From Bacteroidales bacterium (GTDB lineage: Bacteria; Bacteroidota; Bacteroidia; Bacteroidales; Muribaculaceae): a DNA stretch of 14,712 bases. The stretch is taken from assembly GCA_019415705.1 (NCBI GenBank), contig DXYS01000012.1, forward strand, positions 7,988-22,699, in the 5' to 3' direction. Of the stretch, positions 7,146 to 14,537 are shown one piece after another (the first letter of the stretch is position 1; each line of letters begins with the position of its first letter). The notes below the pieces were generated by a model. The model was not told the origin of the DNA. It saw only the letters and a program-made list of their open reading frames with translations, and did no database searches. The translations under genes were made by a program, and so were the position numbers.

Positions 7146-7180
7146 TTAACCGAGTGCAAAGTTAGGAAAAATTCGGTTAA
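7146..7180 (-). promoter_or_regulatory. pckA promoter with flanking inverted repeat
   Basis: On the minus strand TAACTTTG (7157-7164) matches TAnnTTTG and would start transcription near 7150. No good TTTG lies at -33. The box is bracketed by perfect 8-bp inverted arms, TTAACCGA (7146-7153) and TCGGTTAA (7173-7180), separated by 19 bp. Arms this regular on both sides of a core promoter look like a dimeric repressor's operator. The regulator is unknown. Confidence 0.55.
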
Positions 7181-7288
7181 TAAGGAAAGGGTATTAAGGA
7201 AAAATTTCTTTATTAATAATTTTTATAAATTAGCTCCGCGACCGTCGGGTCACAACTTTATATATATTTTGTTTTCACGGGTAATAAC

Positions 7289-7366
7289 AGAGCCCGGACC
7301 GTGACGGTTCGGGCTCTTGCCAATAAATTATGTTAGAAATCCTTAGCGTCTGTTTTGATGCTAAGG
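7289..7366 (-). terminator. Possible terminator hairpins after korB
   Basis: CCTTAGCGTC-TGTTTT-GATGCTAAGG (7341-7366) is a 10-bp stem with one G-U pair, starting 8 nt past the korB stop on the minus strand. A second, longer hairpin lies at 7289-7317 (AGAGCCCG with CGGGCTCT plus an inner ACC/GGT). Neither is followed directly by a strong T-run on the minus strand, so termination is likely but not certain. Confidence 0.45.
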
Positions 7367-7373
7367 TCCGGTC

Positions 7374-8393
7374 TTATTCTACAGTCCAAGTCTCGCCGGC
7401 GAGAATCATCTGGCGCAGCGAGTCAAAGCCTTTGCGGGCGCGTACTTCCTCGACCTGCATGGCGACACCCTCGTTGTAAGTGGGCGCCTCGACGTCGCGG
7501 ATGACGCCGATGGCCAAGGGCAGTGTTTCGCCGTCCATCATGGCGAGCTGCTGATGCAGGAAGTTGCTTTGGCAGTGGGCGTCGTGTACGAGCACGTCGT
7601 CAAGCGTGTAGCCGTCTTCACCGATGGTCACGGCTTTGAGGAGGAAACCGTCACGGACGAGACCGCGGTTACGGTCGGCGCCGAAGAGCATCTTCTCGCC
7701 ATGGACAAGATGGATAGTGCGGTCGGCACGCACGGCGCGGTCGGTGATGGGGTTGTGGATGCCGTTGTTGAAGATGACGCAGTTCTGGAGCACCTCGACG
7801 ACCGATGCGCCTTTATGGCGGGCAGCGGCCACCATCACCTCGCGCGAGATATTAAGCTCGACGTCGATTGAGCGGGCAAAGAAGTTGCCGCGTGCGCCGA
7901 AGACGAGTTCGGCGGGGATGAACGGGTCTTCGGTCGTGCCGTAGGGTGATGATTTCGAGACAAAACCGCGGGCTGAGGTCGGCGAGTACTGACCTTTTGT
8001 CAGACCGTAGATTTTGTTGTTGAAGAGGAGCATGTTGATGTCGATGTTGCGTCTGACGGCGTGGATGAAGTGGTTGCCGCCGATGGCGAGTCCGTCACCG
8101 TCGCCCGAGATTTGCCATACGGTCATCTCCGGGTTGGCTACTTTGAAACCGGTCGCGATGGCTGCCGCACGTCCGTGGATGGTGTGGAAGCCGTATGTAT
8201 TCATATAATAGGGCAGACGCGACGAGCATCCGATGCCTGAGATGACGGCTGTCATGTGGGGAGCCACGCCGACTTCGGCCATGGCTTTGTGGAGAGTGTT
8301 GAGTATGGCGTGGTCGCCGCATCCGGGGCACCAGCGTACTGACTGGTCGTTTTTGAAGTCGGCGGGTGTGTATGTGCAGTTGTTCTGTTCCAT
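7374..8393 (-). CDS. korB: 2-oxoacid:ferredoxin oxidoreductase subunit beta (2-oxoglutarate type)
   Basis: A 339-residue subunit that binds thiamine pyrophosphate and an iron-sulfur cluster. With KorA it interconverts 2-oxoglutarate + CoA + oxidised ferredoxin and succinyl-CoA + CO2 + reduced ferredoxin. Motifs: CPGCGDH (22-28), GIGCSSR (53-59), and the TPP/Mg motif GDGDGLAIGGNHF (97-109) continuing to NNKIYGLTKGQ (125-135). Cys22, Cys25, Cys56 and Cys205 match the four [4Fe-4S] ligands known in two-subunit oxidoreductases of this family. The ATG at 8391-8393 is 3 nt past the korA stop, so the two are translated from one message. Substrate preference for 2-oxoglutarate is inferred from overall resemblance to KorB; pyruvate or branched 2-oxoacids cannot be excluded by reading alone. 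No separate ferredoxin-like subunit is present. Confidence 0.93.
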   Translation of the reverse strand: MEQNNCTYTPADFKNDQSVRWCPGCGDHAILNTLHKAMAEVGVAPHMTAVISGIGCSSRLPYYMNTYGFHTIHGRAAAIATGFKVANPEMTVWQISGDGDGLAIGGNHFIHAVRRNIDINMLLFNNKIYGLTKGQYSPTSARGFVSKSSPYGTTEDPFIPAELVFGARGNFFARSIDVELNISREVMVAAARHKGASVVEVLQNCVIFNNGIHNPITDRAVRADRTIHLVHGEKMLFGADRNRGLVRDGFLLKAVTIGEDGYTLDDVLVHDAHCQSNFLHQQLAMMDGETLPLAIGVIRDVEAPTYNEGVAMQVEEVRARKGFDSLRQMILAGETWTVE

Positions 8394-8396
8394 GAC

Positions 8397-10244
8397 TTAT
8401 TTGTCCATTAAGCGTGTTACACCGTCGACCAGTTCCTTCACCATGAAGGGCTGGCCCTGAATTTTATTGATGCGCAGAATCTCCTTGCCGGGGAAACGAG
8501 CCTGCAGGTAGTCGGCAAACATGCCGGTGTTGAGCTCGGCGACGATGACGCGTTTGTAGCGAGAGACTACCTCGTGGGTGTTGGCGGGCAGAGGGTTGAT
8601 ATAGCGGAAATGGGCGAATGCGACTTTGCGTCCGGCGGCACAGAGCTCGTCGGTGGCGGTGTGCAGATGGCCGTATGTGCCGCCCCAGCCGATGAGCAGG
8701 GTGTCGGCCTCGGGGTCGCCTAATACCTCGAGAGCGGGGATGTCGTCGGCAATGCGGGCGATTTTCTCGCGGCGTGTGAGCACCATTTTCTCATGGTTGG
8801 CGGGGTCGGTCGAGATGGCTCCCGTGACGGCGTCTTTCTCGAGGCCGCCGAGACGGTGAGCGCAACCTTCGGTGCCGGGGATGGCCCAATAGCGAACTTT
8901 TGACTTTTCGTCGCGGATATAGGGGCGGAACGAACCGTCAAGTAATTCGGCGGGTACTTTGCGCACTTTGATTTCGGGATATTCGTCAGCGTCGGGTACG
9001 CGCCATGCCGACGAGCCGTTGCCGATGAAGGCGTCGGTCAGCAGGATGACGGGTGTCATGTGCTCGACGGCGATACGGCAGGCCTCGAAGGCCATGGTGA
9101 AACAGTCGGTGGGCGATGCGGCGGCGACGACAGCGAGGGGTGACTCGCCGTTACGGCCGTAGAGGGCTTGGAAGAGGTCGGTCTGTTCTGTCTTGGTGGG
9201 CAGGCCGGTCGAGGGACCGCCGCGCTGCACGTCGATGACGACCAAGGGCAGTTCGGCCATCACGGCGAGACCGATGCCTTCGCTCTTGAGTGCGAGGCCG
9301 GGGCCTGAGGTCGATGTCACGGCAAGGTTGCCGGCGAATGATGCACCGATGGCCGAGCATACGCCGGCGATTTCGTCTTCCATCTGGCAGGCCTTGACGC
9401 CGAGGTCCTTGCGCTTGGCGAGCTCGTGGAGGATATCGGTTGCCGGGGTGATGGGGTATGAGCCGAGGAAGAGCGGACGGCCGCATTTCTCGGAGGCCAT
9501 GATGAGACCCCATGCCGTTGCGGTGTTGCCGTTGATGTCGGTGTAGATGCCCGGACGGGGATCTTCGGTCTCGATGCGGTATGTCGAAACCGAGGCATGG
9601 ATATTGTGACCGTAGTCGTAGCCGGCGCGGATGACCTTTGAGTTGGCCTCGAATACGGCGGGTTTCTTGGCGAATTTTTTGCCTAAGTGGCGGATGGCGC
9701 TCTCGATGGGGCGGTCAAAGAGCCAGCAGACAAGGCCGAGGGCGAAGATGTTGCGGCATTTGAGCACGCTCTTGTTGTCGAGACCCGAGTCGGCGAGCGC
9801 GGCTTTGGTCATGGAGGTGACGGGCGCCTCGACGACCTGTGCGGTTATGCCTAACTCCTTGAAAGGCTCGTCTGTCTTGAAAAGCGCTTTGCGCAGGTCG
9901 GCCTCCTTGAATGAGTCGATGTCGACGATTACAACGCCGCCGGGTTTGAGAAACTTGATGTTCTGCTTGAGGGCGGCCGGATTCATGGCGATTAGCACGT
10001 CGCAGCTGTCGCCGGGTGTGTGCACTCCTTTGCCGACGCTGACCTGAAAGCCTGAGACGCCGCTGAGTGAGCCCTGCGGAGCTCTGATTTCGGCGGGATA
10101 GTCCGGGAAGGTCGAGACTTGGTTGCCAATGCCGGCTGACACGTTTGTAAAGATGTTGCCGGCGAGCTGCATGCCGTCACCGGAGTCACCGGAGAAACGC
10201 ACGACAACCTTGTCGAGAACTTTGACGTTGGTTTTCTCTAACAT
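8397..10244 (-). CDS. korA: 2-oxoacid:ferredoxin oxidoreductase, fused gamma-alpha subunit
   Basis: A 615-residue fusion. Residues about 10-195 are the gamma domain (VVVRFSGDSGDGMQLAG at 13-29, then APQGSLSGVSGFQVSVG at 55-71 and VLIAMNPAALKQNIKFL). The alpha (pyrimidine-binding) domain follows from about 238, with GSYPITPATD (261-270), MEDEIAGVCSAIGAS (288-302), TSTSGPGLALKSEG (310-323) and RGGPSTGLPTKTEQTDL (341-357). The C-terminal domain II covers about 513-612 (TLLIGWGGTYGHL, HFRYINPLP, VIVAELNTGMFADYLQARF). The length and domain order are those of two-subunit 2-oxoglutarate oxidoreductases. The GPSTGLPTKTEQ loop and the lack of a delta ferredoxin domain argue for Kor rather than pyruvate oxidoreductase. 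It heads a two-gene operon with korB and has a leader of about 100 nt. In Bacteroidales the enzyme can work reductively to make 2-oxoglutarate for glutamate synthesis. Confidence 0.93.
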   Translation of the reverse strand: MLEKTNVKVLDKVVVRFSGDSGDGMQLAGNIFTNVSAGIGNQVSTFPDYPAEIRAPQGSLSGVSGFQVSVGKGVHTPGDSCDVLIAMNPAALKQNIKFLKPGGVVIVDIDSFKEADLRKALFKTDEPFKELGITAQVVEAPVTSMTKAALADSGLDNKSVLKCRNIFALGLVCWLFDRPIESAIRHLGKKFAKKPAVFEANSKVIRAGYDYGHNIHASVSTYRIETEDPRPGIYTDINGNTATAWGLIMASEKCGRPLFLGSYPITPATDILHELAKRKDLGVKACQMEDEIAGVCSAIGASFAGNLAVTSTSGPGLALKSEGIGLAVMAELPLVVIDVQRGGPSTGLPTKTEQTDLFQALYGRNGESPLAVVAAASPTDCFTMAFEACRIAVEHMTPVILLTDAFIGNGSSAWRVPDADEYPEIKVRKVPAELLDGSFRPYIRDEKSKVRYWAIPGTEGCAHRLGGLEKDAVTGAISTDPANHEKMVLTRREKIARIADDIPALEVLGDPEADTLLIGWGGTYGHLHTATDELCAAGRKVAFAHFRYINPLPANTHEVVSRYKRVIVAELNTGMFADYLQARFPGKEILRINKIQGQPFMVKELVDGVTRLMDK

Positions 10245-10478
10245 AGATAGGTTGATTAAAAATTATATCTTGGTGGTAATTAGTTGGTTTATAGTTCTGC
10301 TTAGAGACGACGGTATATCTCGGGTCATCTTTGTGTGACAACCCGCGCAAAGGTAAGCAATTTATTTGATACGTCCTATCGGCGGCCCTCTAAATTCTTA
10401 GAAATCTTTATTATCTGAAATTGCAGCGTGAAATTACCGAAACTCTCTGCGGCTGTGAGATGTTTTATTAGATGAATA
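10245..10478. other. Divergent intergenic region, korA and the DUF2156 gene
   Basis: It holds the korA leader and promoter on the minus strand (separate entry) and the upstream region of the DUF2156 gene on the plus strand. A hairpin with outer stem CGGGT (10321-10325) and ACCCG (10341-10345) lies in the korA leader just after the putative transcription start. I found no TAnnTTTG box for the plus-strand gene. Confidence 0.5.
10348..10355 (-). promoter_or_regulatory. Putative -7 element of korAB
   Basis: On the minus strand TACCTTTG matches TAnnTTTG, 104 bp upstream of the korA start at 10244. A proper -33 TTTG is not visible 19-20 bp upstream, so the call rests on the -7 box and position. 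Confidence 0.5.
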
Positions 10479-11453
10479 ATGACTATGTATTTTATGAGAG
10501 CTTATGCTAAAAGACCGTCAGTGACGACGGACATATGTGACCCGGAAAATGATACCCGACTCGATTTCAGACCTGTGACGCTTGCAGACCTGCCGCTTAT
10601 AAACCGGTTGCTGCAACATCCGGTCAGCCGCACGTGTGATTACACCGTGGGCGGCATTTTCATGTGGATCGACTGTTTCCAATATCAGTATTGCGTCATA
10701 GACGACACGCTTTTCATACGCGGACTGTCGGAGTCGCACAGCGATGAGACGGCGTTCTCTCTGCCGGTCGGGCGCATGGAGCTTGACCGGGCCGTAGCCC
10801 TGATTCTCGACTACTGCCGCCGCGAGGGCATTGCTCCGGCATTTTCCGCCATTCCCGAGGACCATATAGACCGTCTGGCGGCATTAGCCGGGGGCCGTGT
10901 CGAGACTCTCGACGGTTGGAGCGACTATCTGTACTCGGCCGAGGACTTGGCCACGCTGCAGGGCAAGCACTACTCCAAAAAGCGCAACCACGTCAACCGT
11001 TTCATGACTGACAATCCTCATTACGAGTTTGAGGCGCTGACGGCCGAATTGGTGCCGGAGACAGAGATGTTTCTTGACGGCCTCGTTATTGGCGACAAGG
11101 CTGATGCGGCCATGGCTGCCTATGAGCGCCGGCAGTGTTTAGACGTGCTCGACGCCTTGGGCGCATACCCGTTTGAGGGTGCTGTGCTTCGCGATGAGAC
11201 CGGCACGATATGTGCCTTCACCCTCGGCGAGTTTATCGGCGACACGCTTTATGTCCATATCGAGAAGATGAACCATGAGGTGGCCGGCGCCGGCGAGACC
11301 ATAAACAAACTGTTTGCCGCCGAGATGCTGCGCCGTCATCGCGGATTGAAATATATCAACCGCGAGGAGGATATGGGCGATCCGGGACTGCGCTATGCCA
11401 AGGAGTCATACCGCCCCGTCGCCAAACTTGCCAAATACAATCTCAGGCCGTAA
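10479..11453 (+). CDS. DUF2156 (phosphatidylglycerol lysyltransferase C-terminal-like, GNAT fold) protein
   Basis: A 324-residue soluble protein with the signatures of the DUF2156 family: LDFRPVTLADLPLINRLL (28-45), the basic GKHYSKKRNHVNRF (162-175), HIEKMNHEVAGAGETINKLF (260-279), and YINREEDMGDPGLRYAKESY (292-311). Related domains form the C-terminal, aminoacyl-transferring half of lysyl-phosphatidylglycerol synthases and resemble Fem-type aminoacyl transferases. There are no membrane segments here, so it is not an MprF flippase. The exact substrate is unknown. The start is uncertain: ATGs at 10479, 10485 and 10494 are in frame, and family members usually begin close to the FRPV segment, so the first 20-27 residues may be overcalled. 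It stands alone, divergent from korA and upstream of the GH3 gene, with 133 bp between. Confidence 0.85.
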   Translation: MTMYFMRAYAKRPSVTTDICDPENDTRLDFRPVTLADLPLINRLLQHPVSRTCDYTVGGIFMWIDCFQYQYCVIDDTLFIRGLSESHSDETAFSLPVGRMELDRAVALILDYCRREGIAPAFSAIPEDHIDRLAALAGGRVETLDGWSDYLYSAEDLATLQGKHYSKKRNHVNRFMTDNPHYEFEALTAELVPETEMFLDGLVIGDKADAAMAAYERRQCLDVLDALGAYPFEGAVLRDETGTICAFTLGEFIGDTLYVHIEKMNHEVAGAGETINKLFAAEMLRRHRGLKYINREEDMGDPGLRYAKESYRPVAKLAKYNLRP

Positions 11454-11511
11454 AGAGTGGTACAATCTCGATAAATCCCGGGAGAAACGACAATATTCGG
11501 GGAAAATGTTG

Positions 11512-11550
11512 TAATTTTGGATGCCGCAACCGATATTGTTATCGATTGCG
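11512..11550 (+). promoter_or_regulatory. GH3 promoter with 26-bp near-palindrome
   Basis: TAATTTTG (11512-11519) matches TAnnTTTG and would start transcription near 11525. Directly after it, 11525-11550 forms an inverted repeat with 11-nt arms, CGCAACCGATA and TATCGATTGCG, around TTGT, with a single mismatch (C11530 against A11545). It lies 36 bp before the GH3 ATG. It could be an operator for a sugar-responsive regulator or a hairpin at the mRNA 5' end. No good -33 TTTG is present. Confidence 0.55.
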
Positions 11551-11586
11551 CTTAAGAACTTTTTACACTAAATATTTAAACCAATC

Positions 11587-14145
11587 ATGAACGCATTTTT
11601 CCGAATGGCGAGCTGTGTCGCCATGTTGGTTGCATCGACAGCCGCGTTTGCGCAGCAGGCGCTCTATTTAGACGAGAACGCGCCGATTGACCGCCGTGTC
11701 GCCGACTTGCTCGGCCGACTCACAGTGGAGGAAAAAATTGGATTGCTGCGGGCCACGTCCCCGGTTATCGAACGTCTGAACATCGACAAGTATTATCACG
11801 GCAACGAGGCGCTCCACGGTGTGGTGCGCCCGGGACGATTCACCGTGTTTCCGCAGGCAATAGGCCTGGCGGCGACGTGGAATCCCGAGCTTCAGCAACG
11901 TGTGGCCACGGTGATTTCCGACGAGGCGCGTGCCCGCTGGAACGAGCTCGACCAAGGACGTCTGCAGAAAGATCAGTTTACCGACGTATTGACTTTCTGG
12001 TCTCCTACCGTGAATATGGCGCGCGACCCGCGCTGGGGACGTACGCCCGAGACATACGGTGAGGACCCCATGCTCAGCGGCACCATGGGCGCGGCATTTG
12101 TCAAGGGCCTTCAGGGTGACGACCCGCGCTACCTTAAGGTCGTGTCGACGCCCAAGCATTTTGCCGGAAACAACGAGGAGCACAACCGTTTCTCATGCAA
12201 GCCTCAGTTCACCGAGAAGCAGCTCCGCGAGTATTATCTTCCGGCCTTCGAGCAGTGTGTCAGAGAGGGCAAGGCCACATCGGTGATGGCAGCCTACAAT
12301 GCCGTGTTCGACGTGCCTTGCGCCGCTAATCCATGGCTGCTCACCAAGGTGCTGCGCGATGACTGGGGCTTCAACGGCTACGTCGTGAGCGACTGCGGCG
12401 GTGTGGCAGCTGTGCGCAACGCCCATAAATATTGCAGCACGCTTGAGACTGCCGGTACGCTCTGCCTCAAGGCCGGTCTCGATTTGGAGTGCGGCGACGA
12501 GGTATACGATGAGCCGCTGCTCCGCGCCTATCGTCTCGGGATGGTTACAGATGCCGACATCGATACGGCCGCCACGCGAGTGCTCACGGCCCGCATGCGC
12601 CTCGGCATTTTCGACTCGGGCAAAAACAATCCCTATACCCGTATCCCGGCGTCAGTAATCGGCAGCCCCGAGCATCAGCAGGTGGCCTTAGACGCCGCCC
12701 GCCAGTCGATAGTGCTGCTTAAGAACGCAAACTCGACCCTCCCGCTCAATCCGCGTAAAATCAAGACTATCGGTGTGGTCGGCATCAATGCCGACAAGGC
12801 CGAGTTCGGTGACTACAGCGGCATGCCGGTCATCGCGCCCGTGTCAGTCCTTCAGGGCATACGTGACCGTGTCGGCAAGGACGTCACCGTGCTTCATGCT
12901 CCGTGGAAGTCGGCAAAAGACGGGTTGGAGATTATCGACGAGCGTTCGTTCCCCGAGGGAGTGAAGGCAGAATATTTCTCAAATATGAATCTCGAAGGCA
13001 CTCCCAAAGTGCGCCATGAGAAGTGGGTCAACTACGAGCCCGCCAATCAGGCTCCCGACCCGTTCCTCCCCGGCAATCCCGTGTCGGCACGCTGGACCGG
13101 CAAACTCCGTCCGGCCGTGACGGGTGACTATGTGATGACATTCACTAGCGACGACGGCGCCCGTCTCTATCTTGACGACAAGCTGCTTATTGACTCGTGG
13201 CGTGGTCATGCCGTGCGCACTGACTCGGCTAAGGTCTACCTTGAGGCCGGCCGCGACTACAATCTGCGCGCCGAGTACTGGGACAACCGTGACTATGCCA
13301 TCGCGCGTCTGCAGTGGAAGGTGCCCGGCGCTCCCGCCGCAACACGCATGGAGATGTTCGGCGAAGCCGGCGATGTGGCCCGTAAGAGCGACGTGGTTGT
13401 GGCCGTGATGGGCATCAACAAGTCTATTGAGCGTGAGGGTCAGGACCGTTACGACATACAGCTCCCTGAGGATCAGCGTGAGTTCCTGCAGGAACTTTAC
13501 AAGGTCAACCCCAACATTGTGCTCGTACTTGTGGCCGGCAGTAACCTCGCCCTCAACTGGGAAGATGCCAACCTCCCGGCCATCGTCGACGCATGGTATG
13601 GCGGCGAGAGCGGAGGCCAGGCCGTGGCCGAGGTGCTTTTCGGCGATTATAACCCCGGCGGACGTCTGCCGCTCACCTTCTATCGCGGTCTCGAAGACCT
13701 GCCCGCATTTGATGACTATGACATTACTAAAGGCCGCACTTACAAGTATTTCACCGGCGACGTGGTCTACCCCTTCGGCTATGGTCTGAGCTACTCGAAG
13801 TTTAAATACTCTGACCTCAAGGTCAAGGATGCAGGTGATGACGTCGTGGTGTCGTTTGACGTGAAGAACACCGGACGTTACGACGGCGACGAGGTGGCAC
13901 AGGTCTACATGTGTATGCCCGAGTATGGCAGCCCCGTCGTTCCCATCAAAGAGCTTAAAGGTTTCAAGCGTGTGAACGTGCCCCGCGGCAAGACCGAGCA
14001 TGTGGAGATTGCCGTGCCCAAATCGTCGCTCCGTTACTGGGACGACAAAGCCGAAGGCTTCGTCACTACCCCCTCGGGCGACTATAACATCATGGTAGGC
14101 TCATCATCAGCCGACATCCGCCTCCGCTCGACCATCAAACTCTGA
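11587..14145 (+). CDS. Secreted GH3 beta-glycosidase with PA14 insert
   Basis: An 852-residue glycoside hydrolase of family 3, likely a beta-glucosidase or beta-xylosidase acting by retention in the periplasm or at the cell surface on oligosaccharides. Residues 1-22 are a signal peptide cleaved at AFA|QQ. The (beta/alpha)8 domain spans about 28-340: GRTPETYGEDP (151-161), STPKHFAGNNEEHNR (187-201), and the nucleophile Asp269 in GYVVSDCGG. The alpha/beta sandwich starts at about 365 (ARQSIVLLKN). It is interrupted by a PA14 domain at about 455-580 (VKAEYFSN, then YVMTFTSDDGARLYLDDKLLIDSW and RAEYWDNRDYA), then resumes with VVAVMGINKSIEREGQDR (603-621), whose Glu615/617 are acid/base candidates. 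A fibronectin-III-like domain (about 745-850, KNTGRYDGDEVAQVYM) ends it. The cysteine-bearing, plant-type SDC site and LCLKAGLDLECG resemble xylosidase-like GH3 enzymes, but specificity cannot be settled by eye. No SusC/SusD neighbour is seen. Confidence 0.95.
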   Translation: MNAFFRMASCVAMLVASTAAFAQQALYLDENAPIDRRVADLLGRLTVEEKIGLLRATSPVIERLNIDKYYHGNEALHGVVRPGRFTVFPQAIGLAATWNPELQQRVATVISDEARARWNELDQGRLQKDQFTDVLTFWSPTVNMARDPRWGRTPETYGEDPMLSGTMGAAFVKGLQGDDPRYLKVVSTPKHFAGNNEEHNRFSCKPQFTEKQLREYYLPAFEQCVREGKATSVMAAYNAVFDVPCAANPWLLTKVLRDDWGFNGYVVSDCGGVAAVRNAHKYCSTLETAGTLCLKAGLDLECGDEVYDEPLLRAYRLGMVTDADIDTAATRVLTARMRLGIFDSGKNNPYTRIPASVIGSPEHQQVALDAARQSIVLLKNANSTLPLNPRKIKTIGVVGINADKAEFGDYSGMPVIAPVSVLQGIRDRVGKDVTVLHAPWKSAKDGLEIIDERSFPEGVKAEYFSNMNLEGTPKVRHEKWVNYEPANQAPDPFLPGNPVSARWTGKLRPAVTGDYVMTFTSDDGARLYLDDKLLIDSWRGHAVRTDSAKVYLEAGRDYNLRAEYWDNRDYAIARLQWKVPGAPAATRMEMFGEAGDVARKSDVVVAVMGINKSIEREGQDRYDIQLPEDQREFLQELYKVNPNIVLVLVAGSNLALNWEDANLPAIVDAWYGGESGGQAVAEVLFGDYNPGGRLPLTFYRGLEDLPAFDDYDITKGRTYKYFTGDVVYPFGYGLSYSKFKYSDLKVKDAGDDVVVSFDVKNTGRYDGDEVAQVYMCMPEYGSPVVPIKELKGFKRVNVPRGKTEHVEIAVPKSSLRYWDDKAEGFVTTPSGDYNIMVGSSSADIRLRSTIKL

Positions 14146-14165
14146 AATTATAGAGCCCATATTAT

Positions 14166-14204
14166 ACAAGCCGCCGCGACCTCAGCTCGCGGCGGCTTGT
14201 TTTT
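14166..14204 (+). terminator. Intrinsic terminator of the GH3 gene
   Basis: ACAAGCCGCCGCGA (14166-14179) pairs perfectly over 14 bp with 14187-14200 around the loop CCTCAGC, followed by a run of T (14200-14204). It lies 20 nt after the GH3 stop. Confidence 0.93.
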
Positions 14205-14261
14205 GCATTTAAATGGCTTACGTATCGTGAGTAGGATGCCGATGCGGTCGGAAACCACAAA

Positions 14262-14285
14262 GCGCTGTAGGCGCGTCAGTGCTGC
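14262..14285 (+). repeat. Structured repeat D, copy 1 (TGTAG loop)
   Basis: GCGC-TGTAG-GCGC (14262-14274), followed by GTCAGTGCTGC, which matches the tail of the element at 5080-5103 except for one base. The loop TGTAG recurs in the hairpins at 14367 and 14415. Confidence 0.55.
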
Positions 14286-14305
14286 AGCGCAGCGCCGTAT
14301 TTGAG

Positions 14306-14344
14306 CCTATGACAAGCAGGCCGTCAGGTCTGCGCAGTCATAGG
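14306..14344 (-). repeat. Repeat B-like hairpin with a different outer stem (type C)
   Basis: The outer stem is CCTATGAC (14306-14313) paired perfectly with GTCATAGG (14337-14344). Read on the minus strand, the interior begins TGCGCAGACCT and ends ACGGCCTGCTT, with one G between. That is the interior of repeat B at 14462-14483 plus one base. The core is thus conserved while the whole outer stem differs (CCACGGT/ACCGTGG in B) and is still perfectly complementary. Confidence 0.8.
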
Positions 14345-14366
14345 TAATAAACAAAAAGGAAGTAAC

Positions 14367-14383
14367 TCGCCCTGTAGGGGCGA
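14367..14383 (+). repeat. Structured repeat D, copy 2 (TGTAG loop)
   Basis: TCGCCC-TGTAG-GGGCGA is a perfect 6-bp stem around the same TGTAG loop seen at 14266-14270. The stem sequence is unlike that copy yet remains fully paired. Confidence 0.6.
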
Positions 14384-14414
14384 CGCATGGTGTAAAACGT
14401 TTATTATCAGGGCG

Positions 14415-14431
14415 GCGCACCTACAGCGCGC
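14415..14431 (-). repeat. Structured repeat D, copy 3 (TGTAG loop, inverted)
   Basis: On the minus strand: GCGCGC-TGTAG-GTGCGC, a 6-bp stem with one G-U pair. On the plus strand that pair would be an A-C mismatch, so if the element acts as RNA its sense is the minus strand here. Confidence 0.55.
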
Positions 14432-14453
14432 TATATTGAGGGGAGGGCTTTAT

Positions 14454-14537
14454 ACCACGGTTGCGCAGACCTACGGCCTGCTTACCGTGGCCTCACATGC
14501 TGACGCCGCGATGCGGCTACGACCGCTAACGCGGACG
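14454..14537 (+). repeat. Structured repeat B, copy 2 (84 bp)
   Basis: Same length as 5123-5206 with three differences (two in the core of the first hairpin, one in the second). The outer stem CCACGGT/ACCGTGG (14455-14461 with 14484-14490) is unchanged. In the inner stem one pair is lost (A opposite C), but a C-G pair is gained next to the loop. The second hairpin (CCGCG/CGCGG, GCGG/CCGC, loop CTACGA) is intact. Confidence 0.85.

Larger units (their letters stand above)
7051..7373. other. Intergenic region between korB and pckA, 323 bp
   Basis: It contains the pckA leader and promoter (to about 7180), an AT-rich block (7181-7288) and two hairpins after korB (7289-7366). In the AT-rich block, TAAGGAAA occurs twice, at 7181-7188 and 7195-7202, with a related TAGGAAA at 7163-7169. 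These could be upstream promoter or regulator contacts. No gene is seen. Confidence 0.6.

Noticed and set aside
11587..11620. Lipoprotein signal in the GH3 protein (Cys10 in RMASC)
   Set aside because: Cys10 comes too early, inside the hydrophobic region, with a poor lipobox; a type I site AFA|QQ at residues 22-23 fits better.
12979..14001. 340-codon minus-strand frame opposite the GH3 gene
   Set aside because: Antisense shadow created by the codon bias of the GH3 gene; no motif of its own.
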